A DNA stretch of 5,819 nucleotides, from positions 1-5,819 of the forward strand of contig DQED01000083.1 in assembly GCA_003525525.1 (NCBI GenBank), in the 5' to 3' direction. The position numbers and the translations under genes are program-made. The stretch comes from Desulfovibrio sp. GTDB taxonomy: Bacteria; Desulfobacterota; Desulfovibrionia; Desulfovibrionales; Desulfovibrionaceae. Each line of letters starts with the position of its first letter. The stretch's first letter is position 1. Shown here piece by piece: positions 1 to 5,003 of this stretch. The notes under the pieces are model-generated. The model was given only the letters and a program-made list of their open reading frames with translations, was not told the origin of the DNA and ran no database searches.

Positions 1-256
1 TGGGGGCCGCCGGCGGCCGTGCTGCGGCGGGCAGGCGCAGGACATGCCCGGCGGACAGGCGGTCCGGATGGGTGAGGTCGTTGGCCTGCTGGATCGCTTC
101 GGTGCTGACGCCGAGCCTGCGGGCGATGCCGCTTAACGTATCCCCGCGCTGGATGGTGTAGGTGCCGTCGTCGGCAGAGGGCTGTGCCCAGGAAGGAGCG
201 GCAACAGCCGCGAGGCCCCCGAGAAACAGGGCGCACAAGGCGCGTCGGCTTGGCAT
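1..256 (-). CDS. Secreted LysM-domain protein, N-terminal part (3' end outside window)
   Basis: The reading frame is open from an ATG at 256 to the left edge, giving 85 residues and no stop. Residues 1-24 look like a Sec signal peptide: Arg-Arg at 4-5, a hydrophobic core at about 6-20, and an S-W-A cleavage site before Gln25. Residues 33-76 are one LysM module, starting YTIQRGDTLSGIARRLGV and ending near VLRLP. LysM modules bind N-acetylglucosamine-containing glycans, mainly peptidoglycan, so the protein is probably exported to the envelope. An Ala/Pro-rich linker begins after residue 76, so another domain (for example a peptidase, or more LysM units) probably follows outside the window; its type cannot be seen. 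Only a weak GGA-type ribosome site precedes the ATG. The domain and export calls are firm; the overall function is not. Confidence 0.85.
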   Translation of the reverse strand, partial: MPSRRALCALFLGGLAAVAAPSWAQPSADDGTYTIQRGDTLSGIARRLGVSTEAIQQANDLTHPDRLSAGHVLRLPAAARPPAAP

Positions 257-730
257 GTCTGGAATCCGTGTGCAGGTTGAAGGGACGATGAAGACGCGTT
301 CCCGGCCGATTCCGGCGAACATGGAAAATAGCGCCTGCCCTGACAATGCGAAAAGGCTGGCGTTCCCGGTCCCTGTGCCCCGCGGCATGCGTGATGGGGC
401 TTGCCTTCCGGCCGGTTAACCCTTACCTGGAGTTGTGGCTGGGATGTCGTTGCTTGGCGCCCCGGTGGAGTGAAGACGCCGTCTGGATCGGATTGCCCTG
501 GCGTCCCGGCTGGCCTTGGCCCCGGGGCGTCCCTTCTTTTCAAGGCAGGACCGCCCGCCCCGCGCCGTCCCTCGGGGCCGGCCGCGCGGTACAAGCGCCC
601 GTTCCCATCCCCGGTCTTCCCCGAAACCTCGTCCCCGCCGTGGCCGGCGTCCCCCCCAAGACGGCGGGACGCGGCACCATGCTTCGGCTACGGCGGCCCG
701 CACGTCCGGCAAGGTAGAAGAGACCCTCTT
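257..730. other. Intergenic region between divergent genes, no gene seen
   Basis: This 474-nt stretch lies between the leftward LysM gene and the rightward membrane-protein gene. Frames run open through it on both strands, but their translations are Pro/Arg-rich and low in complexity and look non-coding. It should hold promoters for both genes. On the minus strand a TTGTCA box (346-341) and a TATTTT box (330-325) can be seen, but only 10 nt apart, so they do not form a standard promoter together. No convincing promoter was seen for the rightward gene. An imperfect hairpin lies at 631-670. Confidence 0.5.
631..670 (+). other. Imperfect GC-rich hairpin in the leader of the 731 gene
   Basis: GTCCCCGCCGT (631-641) can pair with ACGGCGGGAC (661-670) over ten base pairs with one bulged C, around a 19-nt loop. 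It ends 60 nt before the start codon at 731 and has no following T-run, so it is not an intrinsic terminator. It may be a leader structure, or chance pairing in GC-rich DNA. Confidence 0.2.
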
Positions 731-1501
731 ATGGATAACCCGCAAGGCAACGAGACCAGCGAAGCCAAGGGCGGCGCGGCCTCCCTGGGCGGCTTCGGCA
801 TGCCCCTTTCCGACAAGGAAAAAAAGAACCTCCTGACCTTCCTCTCCATCGGGGTCATCCTGGTGGAATTCGCCGTCACCATCGCCGCAGTGTGTTACGG
901 CATCATCAACTCCCAGAAACTTCCCGACGGCACCGTCCAGTTCCGTTTCCCCTGGATCCCCTACGGCGTGGCGCTCATCCTCGCGCCCGTGGCCATCATG
1001 TTCGTCGTCAACATCATCGGCATGGGGTTCACCCGCTTTTTTAAGGGCGAACCGGCCATGGACGAGGAACACCTGCGCTACATGCCGGAGCGGCTGCGAC
1101 GCCTCGTCAGCCTTTCGCGCGGCCTGCCCACCGTGATCCTGCTCGGTGGCATGATCCTGCTCGGCGTGGCGCTGTATTACCTCGACGCCGTCATCCAGAT
1201 GCTCCTGCGCATCGGCGACCACGTCGAGGTCATCGCCCCCTGGGTCATGCTCGGGCTCGTCGCGGCCTGGTGCCTGAGCTACCTCGTGCGCATGTGGTTC
1301 ATTTACAAGACCCGGCGCATGCAGGAGGAATACGCCTTCCGCAGGGAGGTGCTCGAACGCACCGGCATCGTCATCGTCGACGGTCGCAAGCACATCGCCG
1401 CCGACGGCCGCGTCATCGGCGAACAGCCCGCGCTGCCCGGCCGCGTCATCGACGTGCTGCCGCCCGGCGAATCCGACGCGGACAAGGATACCAACCCATG
1501 A
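731..1501 (+). CDS. Four-helix integral membrane protein of unknown function
   Basis: This encodes 256 residues and I do not recognise a family. Four hydrophobic segments are seen at about 34-59, 76-98, 132-154 and 166-190. Basic residues before helix 1 (KEKK, 29-32), between helices 2 and 3 (about 101-130) and after helix 4 (KTRR, 193-196) predict that both ends and the middle loop face the cytoplasm. The N-terminal 28 residues are polar and Gly/Ala-rich. The C-terminal 65 residues are soluble and include a short Gly/Asp-rich stretch near 212-230. The ATG at 731 is chosen because a purine-rich AGAAGAGA (716-723) precedes it and because the frame upstream, open back to 401, reads as Pro/Arg-rich noise. 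The stop overlaps the next start as ATGA, so the two proteins are probably made together and may interact (inference). Confidence 0.85.
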   Translation: MDNPQGNETSEAKGGAASLGGFGMPLSDKEKKNLLTFLSIGVILVEFAVTIAAVCYGIINSQKLPDGTVQFRFPWIPYGVALILAPVAIMFVVNIIGMGFTRFFKGEPAMDEEHLRYMPERLRRLVSLSRGLPTVILLGGMILLGVALYYLDAVIQMLLRIGDHVEVIAPWVMLGLVAAWCLSYLVRMWFIYKTRRMQEEYAFRREVLERTGIVIVDGRKHIAADGRVIGEQPALPGRVIDVLPPGESDADKDTNP

Positions 1502-1998
1502 GCGCCGCGCCCGAAACCTTGCGCGAAACCGTCCGCCGGACGCTCCTGCGCCGCGTCGCCCGCACCGGCGACGCCGGCCGCGCCGAGGCCCTGACCGCCT
1601 TCGTCGGGTTGTCCCGGCCCGGCATCAGCCCGGAAGCCGCCAGGATCATCGTCGAAAAAACGCCGCGCCTGTTGCCGCAACTGACCGAGAAATGGATCGG
1701 CATGTTCGTGGACCGGCTCTTCGAAACCGTGCCCCTGGACCAGATCAGCCTGCTTTGCGACGGCAGCGGGGAGAACGAGGCCGCCATGGCCCTGGCCTAC
1801 GTCATGTTCCTCGAATCCGAACGCATGGAGAAGCAGATGGCCGAGGACCTCGCCGCCTGCGATCTGCCGCCCGGCGAGGACGGCAGCGACCTTGCCGCAG
1901 ACGTCCTGCGCCGCCTGGCCAAGGCCGAGGAAAAACACCGCCAGGCCGCCCAGGCCAAGGCCTCGGCGTACGCGCGCTCGCGGCGTGATTTGAATTAG
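1498..1998 (+). CDS. Small soluble helical protein of unknown function
   Basis: This encodes 166 residues with no family I can name. It has no signal peptide or membrane segment and should be cytoplasmic. The sequence is rich in Ala, Glu, Leu and Arg and looks almost wholly helical. The first 30 residues are basic, residues 90-132 are mostly acidic, and the C-terminal tail from about 133 is a charged amphipathic helix (LAKAEEKHRQAAQAKA), possibly a short coiled coil. Two cysteines (87 and 121) form no recognisable metal motif. The start overlaps the stop of the membrane-protein gene by four bases, and AAGGA (1484-1488) sits nine bases upstream, which supports this ATG. The coupling suggests a cytoplasmic partner for the membrane protein. 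A terminator lies about 90 nt downstream. Confidence 0.8.
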   Translation: MSAAPETLRETVRRTLLRRVARTGDAGRAEALTAFVGLSRPGISPEAARIIVEKTPRLLPQLTEKWIGMFVDRLFETVPLDQISLLCDGSGENEAAMALAYVMFLESERMEKQMAEDLAACDLPPGEDGSDLAADVLRRLAKAEEKHRQAAQAKASAYARSRRDLN

Positions 1999-2035
1999 GG
2001 AAGTAGGGAAGAAAGAAGGAAGATGCCTCCGGCGG

Positions 2036-2060
2036 CCAGGAGGGGATGATCCCCTCCTGG
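2036..2060. repeat. Perfect 10-bp inverted repeat (REP-like intergenic hairpin)
   Basis: CCAGGAGGGG (2036-2045) and CCCCTCCTGG (2051-2060) pair perfectly around ATGAT. No T-run follows, so it is not a typical intrinsic terminator by itself. A second small stem, CTTCCC (2063-2068) with GGGAAG (2080-2085), follows, and then the true terminator. The design (C/G-run arms, a short GATGATC-like centre, then a GGACC-type edge) resembles the element at 3171-3201. I infer a dispersed intergenic palindrome family of the kind common in Desulfovibrio-type genomes. Confidence 0.6.
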
Positions 2061-2087
2061 ACCTTCCCGACGGGGGATTGGGAAGCT

Positions 2088-2117
2088 GCGGGAGTTTTCT
2101 CCCGCCTTTTTTGTTTT
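2088..2117 (+). terminator. Rho-independent terminator of the 731-1998 unit
   Basis: GCGGGAG (2088-2094) and CTCCCGC (2099-2105) form a perfect seven-pair stem with a TTTT loop. It is followed by C, six T, G and four T (2106-2117). The orientation fits termination of rightward transcription from the two preceding genes. It also insulates the MarR promoter that begins about 80 nt later. Confidence 0.9.
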
Positions 2118-2194
2118 CCATGTCTGGCCTGGCCTTGGAGGCTTGTCCTGCGCGTACCGCGTCCCTGCGTCGGGGCGCTGGTCGGGATTGGGGC

Positions 2195-2222
2195 TTGACA
2201 AATGTTCGATGTAGAACTAAAT
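2195..2222 (+). promoter_or_regulatory. Promoter with overlapping MarR-type operator, site 1
   Basis: A consensus -35 box TTGACA (2195-2200) is followed after 16 nt by a weak -10 CTAAAT (2217-2222). Between and overlapping them is TGTTCGATGTAGAACT (2203-2218), an imperfect inverted repeat around TG. The same 16-mer with two changes recurs before the next gene at 2672-2687. A dimeric repressor bound here would block RNA polymerase, so autorepression by the MarR protein encoded just downstream is the natural reading. The site and repeat are visible; the binding protein is inferred. Confidence 0.7.
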
Positions 2223-2229
2223 GCGTCCC

Positions 2230-2655
2230 ATGCAAACGGAACACGTGATCGCCCTTGTCAGCCGGATTCGGGAATCCGCCAATGCGCTGCTCGTCTCGGA
2301 ATTGGCGCGCTTGGGGCACCCGGACCTTGCGCCGTCGCACGGCGCGATTCTTGCCGTCCTGTACGACCGGGGCGAACTGCCCATGGGAGCGCTGGCCCAG
2401 GCCATCGGCAGGAAGAAAAACACGCTGACCGTGCTCGTCAGGAAACTGGAGCAGGCCGGGTACGTTCAACGGACCGTTTCGCCCGGGGATTCGCGCGTCT
2501 CCATGATCGCCCTCACCGCCAAGGGGGAGGCCTTTCGGGAGGATTTCGGCGCCATATCGCGCATGCTGCTTTCGCGGGTCTGGGGCGACATGGAACAAGG
2601 GCAACGGGAAGTGCTGGTGCAGGGGTTGGAGCGGATTCTGGTCAATCTGGGCTGA
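2230..2655 (+). CDS. MarR-family transcriptional repressor
   Basis: This encodes 141 residues, a normal length for the family. It is a winged helix-turn-helix DNA-binding dimer. The helices leading into the DNA-binding unit run about 35-58, the recognition helix is near 61-78 (KKNTLTVLVRKLEQAG), and the wing at 79-97 carries the family's D-x-R signature (Asp87, Ser88, Arg89). Flanking N- and C-terminal helices would form the dimer interface. Two in-frame ATGs are possible, 2221 and 2230, and neither has a Shine-Dalgarno sequence. I chose 2230 because 2221 lies inside the predicted -10 box and the expected transcript start falls at about 2229-2230, which would give a leaderless mRNA. The inverted repeats before this gene and the next suggest that it represses both. 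The ligand is unknown; MarR proteins often respond to phenolics, drugs or oxidants. The family is sure; the exact start is not. Confidence 0.88.
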   Translation: MQTEHVIALVSRIRESANALLVSELARLGHPDLAPSHGAILAVLYDRGELPMGALAQAIGRKKNTLTVLVRKLEQAGYVQRTVSPGDSRVSMIALTAKGEAFREDFGAISRMLLSRVWGDMEQGQREVLVQGLERILVNLG

Positions 2656-2661
2656 TTTTTT

Positions 2662-2691
2662 TTGAGCAAACTGTTCTATGTAGAACAAAAT
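2662..2691 (+). promoter_or_regulatory. Promoter with perfect MarR-type operator, site 2
   Basis: TGTTCTATGTAGAACA (2672-2687) is a perfect inverted repeat: two seven-base arms around TG. A -35-like TTGAGC (2662-2667) precedes it and a -10-like CAAAAT (2686-2691) overlaps its right end, with an 18-nt spacer. The layout copies that of site 1 (2195-2222). A promoter of its own here would let the flavoprotein gene be transcribed independently of, but under the same repressor as, the MarR gene. The palindrome is certain, the promoter boxes are weak, and regulation is inferred. Confidence 0.7.
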
Positions 2692-2693
2692 AT

Positions 2694-2698
2694 GGAGG
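2694..2698 (+). promoter_or_regulatory. Ribosome binding site that fixes the 2704 start
   Basis: GGAGG lies five bases before the ATG at 2704. It rules against longer in-frame starts (TTG at 2662, ATG at 2692), whose extra codons would come from the operator palindrome and from this site itself. Confidence 0.85.
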
Positions 2699-2703
2699 TT
2701 CCC

Positions 2704-3105
2704 ATGCGTGAGATCATTGATTTCCTGACGGCCAACAGCACGGTTTTCATCGCCACGTCGGACAAGGGACAGGCGCGTGTGCGTCCCTTCCAGTTTCAGT
2801 TCGAGCAGGACGGCCGCTTGTGGTTTTGCACGGCGCGGCACAAGGAGGTTTTTGCCCAGCTGCAAGCCGATCCGAGGCTCGAGCTGGCGAGCACCGCCAA
2901 AGACATGGCCACGTTGCGCCTGTTGGGCCAGGCCAATCTTGATGACGACATGGCGGTGAAGCGCCGCATCATCGAGAACAACGGTCTTGTGCGTTCGATT
3001 TACGGCGCGGCGGACAATCCGGAGTTTACCGTGTTCAGCGTCGATCACGGGAGGGCCGTCATTTTCGACTTCAGTGGGAATCCCCCGAAACAGTACGCGT
3101 TTTAG
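2704..3105 (+). CDS. Pyridoxamine 5'-phosphate oxidase-like (PNPOx) FMN-binding protein
   Basis: This encodes 133 residues, a single split-barrel domain typical of small PNPOx-like proteins rather than the longer true PdxH. The opening MREIIDFLTANSTVFIATSD is the usual first helix and strand. ARVRPFQFQF (24-33) resembles the strand that contacts FMN, and WFCTARHKEV (40-49) matches the conserved strand with the Thr and Lys typical of the family. The C-terminal half (TVFSVDHGRAVIFDF) forms the last strands. Members bind FMN or F420 and reduce or sense small molecules; the substrate cannot be read here. The protein should be cytoplasmic. It sits 48 nt after the MarR gene, behind its own operator palindrome, so it is likely induced when the MarR ligand appears; a detoxification or redox role is an inference. 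A GC-rich hairpin cluster lies downstream. Confidence 0.88.
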   Translation: MREIIDFLTANSTVFIATSDKGQARVRPFQFQFEQDGRLWFCTARHKEVFAQLQADPRLELASTAKDMATLRLLGQANLDDDMAVKRRIIENNGLVRSIYGAADNPEFTVFSVDHGRAVIFDFSGNPPKQYAF

Positions 3106-3170
3106 TGTCGCCAGTATGCCCCCAGGCCTGCACCAGCCCGGCCGCATCTTCGTTGTGCCGACCCACGACG

Positions 3171-3245
3171 CCGCCCGGGGGGAGTGACTCCCCCCGGGCG
3201 GGTCCAGGGCAGCGCCCTGGCAGGGCCTGGGGCAGCGCCCCTGCC
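3171..3245. repeat. Cluster of GC-rich palindromes between convergent genes
   Basis: Three inverted repeats lie side by side. CCGCCCGGGGGGAGT (3171-3185) pairs perfectly with 3187-3201 around one central G, a 31-nt palindrome. CCAGGGC (3204-3210) pairs with GCCCTGG (3214-3220) around AGC. GGGGC (3229-3233) pairs with GCCCC (3237-3241), also around AGC, and an alternative outer stem joins GGCAGGG (3219-3225) to CCCTGCC (3239-3245). The core GGGCAGCGCCC occurs twice, at 3207-3217 and 3230-3240. The cluster lies between the ends of the PNPOx gene and the oppositely oriented kinase fusion. It could stop transcription from both sides, although no T-run is present. The remainder of 3106-3253 shows no gene. 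Confidence 0.7.
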
Positions 3246-3253
3246 GTATCTCC

Positions 3254-4945
3254 CTATGCGAGATACCCTTCGCGTTCGAGGTAGAGCAGCACTTCCTGGG
3301 CGGCCTGTTCGGGGGTGAGGCGCGTGGTGTCCAGGCGGATTTCGGGGCGTTCGGGGGCTTCGTAGGGGTCGTCGATGCCGGTGACGCCTTTGACGACGCC
3401 GGCGCGGGCCTTGGCGTAGAGCCCTTTGCGGTCGCGTCGTTCGCATACATCGAGAGGCGTCGCCACGTGCAGTTCCACGAAGCCGCCGTGGGGCGCGACC
3501 AGGGCGCGCGCCGCGGCGCGGGCGCTGGCGTAGGGCGCGATGGGGGCGCACAGGGCGATGCCGCCGTTTTTGGTGATCTCGCTGGCTACGAATCCGATGC
3601 GTGTGATGTTGAGATCGCGGTGTTCCTTGGTGAAGGTCAGTTCGCTGGAGAGGTGGCGGCGCACGATGTCGCCGTCGAGGAGCGTGACCGGCCGGCTGCG
3701 CAGTTCCATGAACTTGACGTAGAGGATTTTGGCCAGGGTGGATTTGCCCGCGCCGGAGAGCCCGGTCATGAAGATGGTGAATCCCTGGCGGGAGCGCGGC
3801 GGAAACACGGCGCGCAGTTCGGCCGCGATTTCCGGCGGAGTGAACCAGTCCGGGATGTCCAGGCCGAATTCCAGGCGGCGCGTGCATTCCGCCGGCGCGA
3901 TGTCCCTGACCGTCATGCCGGGCGCGACGCTTGCGCGCGGCACGTATTGCGCCTTTTCCTCCACATAGTCCATGGCGGTTTCCGGGACCATGGCGATGCC
4001 GGTGTCGGCTTCGCTGTCGGCCACGAGTTGTTGCGCCTTTCCGGGGGGGTAGAGCGGCGTGCCGTCTGCGGCAAAGGGGTCGGCGTGATGCACGCCGACG
4101 AGGGTGTGCGTGCAGCCGTGGTTGCGCTGGATGACGGCTTCGAAGAGCGCCTGGCGGGGACCGGCCTGGAGCGACGACAGGGGCAGCAGGCTGAGCAGCA
4201 GCATGTTTTCGGGAAAGCTTTTGGCGAACAGGCCTGCGCAGCGCACTCCGGCGAAATGGGCCGCTCCGCCGGCCAGGGCGTCGCCGGCCGGACGCAGCAG
4301 CAGGATGCTGCCTTCGATGCCCGCCGCCGCCTGGCGCAGCATGGCGCGCTGGCGGTTGTGGAGCAGGGCGTGCGCCTGGAAGCCGAGCACCCGCCGCCAG
4401 CCGCGCTGGCGGAAAAGGGCCCGCACGGCGGCAGGCGTGCGCCGCAGCTCCGGAAAATCGGCATGGGGCGGCAGCGCGATGCCCGCAACCGCGCCGCCGA
4501 TGCGCCAGGGGCCGGTTTCCCGGACGTAGGCCATGGCCCCGGGGTGGCGGTCGATGTCCGAAAGGCCGAAGACGGCCGCCGCTTCCCGTCGCGTGTCGGC
4601 CTGCCAGCATTCGCCCACGGTGAGCACGGCGAGCATGAACCCTTCCTGGTCGCGCAGGGCGAGATTTTCACCGGGAACGAGGCTTGCGGCCAGGTCGGCC
4701 GGCGCATCGAGGCTTAGGGGCATGGGGAAGAGCCGGCCGTCGGCCAGGCGCAGGCTTTCGAGCACGGACTCGGCGTCGGCGCGGCCCATGTATCCGGTCA
4801 GCGGGGAAAGCGCCCCGGAAAGCAGCAGCTCGAGCAGCGCCTGCTGCCGTGGGGAGAGGCTCAGGGATTTGAAGGAAAGGGACCGGGTTTTGAGCGCCTC
4901 GGCCTGTGTTGTCTGCAGGAGCAGGTGCTGCGCGCACGTATCCAT
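3254..4945 (-). CDS. cysC: Bifunctional-type sulfate adenylyltransferase/adenylylsulfate kinase fusion with degenerate sulfurylase domain
   Basis: This encodes 563 residues matching bacterial Sat-APS kinase fusions over the whole length. Residues 1-385 are the ATP sulfurylase part: a PUA-like N-terminus with SGALSPLTGYMGRADAESV (43-61), LRDQEGFMLAVLTV (97-110) and LPPHADFPELRRTP (158-171). Residues 386-563 are APS kinase: P-loop GLSGAGKST (395-403), DGDIVR (424-429), RDLNITRIGFVASE (443-456), PYASAR (471-476), and the KGLYAKARAG and TGIDDPYE signatures (507-529). This domain should phosphorylate APS to PAPS using ATP. The sulfurylase QxRNPxHxxH motif reads QAHALLHNRQ (190-199), and the GRDHAG loop reads GVHHAD (284-289), so sulfate adenylylation is probably lost. 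The frame is intact, so this is not a recent pseudogene. The start at 4945 has AGGGGAG (4956-4950) four bases upstream; the ATG at 4969 would add eight residues without a ribosome site. The symbol refers to the kinase domain only. Confidence 0.9.
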   Translation of the reverse strand: MDTCAQHLLLQTTQAEALKTRSLSFKSLSLSPRQQALLELLLSGALSPLTGYMGRADAESVLESLRLADGRLFPMPLSLDAPADLAASLVPGENLALRDQEGFMLAVLTVGECWQADTRREAAAVFGLSDIDRHPGAMAYVRETGPWRIGGAVAGIALPPHADFPELRRTPAAVRALFRQRGWRRVLGFQAHALLHNRQRAMLRQAAAGIEGSILLLRPAGDALAGGAAHFAGVRCAGLFAKSFPENMLLLSLLPLSSLQAGPRQALFEAVIQRNHGCTHTLVGVHHADPFAADGTPLYPPGKAQQLVADSEADTGIAMVPETAMDYVEEKAQYVPRASVAPGMTVRDIAPAECTRRLEFGLDIPDWFTPPEIAAELRAVFPPRSRQGFTIFMTGLSGAGKSTLAKILYVKFMELRSRPVTLLDGDIVRRHLSSELTFTKEHRDLNITRIGFVASEITKNGGIALCAPIAPYASARAAARALVAPHGGFVELHVATPLDVCERRDRKGLYAKARAGVVKGVTGIDDPYEAPERPEIRLDTTRLTPEQAAQEVLLYLEREGYLA

Positions 4946-4949
4946 GTCG

Positions 4950-4956
4950 CTCCCCT
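4950..4956 (-). promoter_or_regulatory. Ribosome binding site that favours the 4945 start
   Basis: On the minus strand AGGGGAG ends four bases before the ATG at 4945. The ATG at 4969 has only a C/A-rich stretch in front of it. This supports the shorter 563-residue form of the kinase fusion. Confidence 0.65.
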
Positions 4957-5003
4957 GGGCGTTCGCCATGCTGGGGTGTTGTGCGTCGTCGCGGCGGCCG
5001 GCG

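Noticed and set aside
401..730. N-terminal extension of the membrane protein back to an ATG at 401
   Set aside because: The extra 110 residues are Pro/Arg/Gly noise, and a purine-rich ribosome site precedes the ATG at 731.
416..1393. A 325-codon minus-strand frame opposite the membrane-protein gene
   Set aside because: It is rich in Asp/His/Gly from reverse reading of hydrophobic codons; the plus-strand frame has credible membrane helices, a ribosome site and coupling.
2656..2663. A run of eight T just after the MarR stop, as an intrinsic terminator
   Set aside because: No stable stem-loop precedes it; the run more likely contributes to the AT-rich region upstream of the next promoter.
2662..2703. 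Longer PNPOx start (TTG at 2662 or ATG at 2692)
   Set aside because: The extra codons would come from the operator palindrome or the Shine-Dalgarno itself; GGAGG is correctly spaced for the ATG at 2704.
3171..3245. CRISPR array or phage attachment site
   Set aside because: There are no regularly spaced direct repeats with unique spacers, and no tRNA or integrase gene nearby; the structure is made of hairpins.
1303..3450. A 715-codon open frame on the minus strand crossing four rightward genes
   Set aside because: It runs antisense through well-supported genes, a terminator and operators, and its translation is low-complexity with no domain. Long antisense frames are expected at high GC.
3102..4610. 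A 502-codon minus-strand frame overlapping the kinase fusion
   Set aside because: It is Arg/Pro/Ala-rich and out of frame with the clear sulfurylase/APS kinase sequence, so it is a shadow.
3467..4717. A 416-codon plus-strand frame opposite the kinase fusion
   Set aside because: It is antisense to a clearly homologous gene and has no recognisable domain.
3254..4945. Calling the fusion a pseudogene because of the lost sulfurylase motifs
   Set aside because: The frame is uninterrupted, the kinase domain is intact and the rest of the sulfurylase domain remains family-like, which suggests a functional protein with an altered role.
4946..4969. Start of the kinase fusion at the ATG at 4969
   Set aside because: No ribosome site precedes it, while AGGGGAG precedes the ATG at 4945. 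It is not excluded, and the difference is only eight residues.
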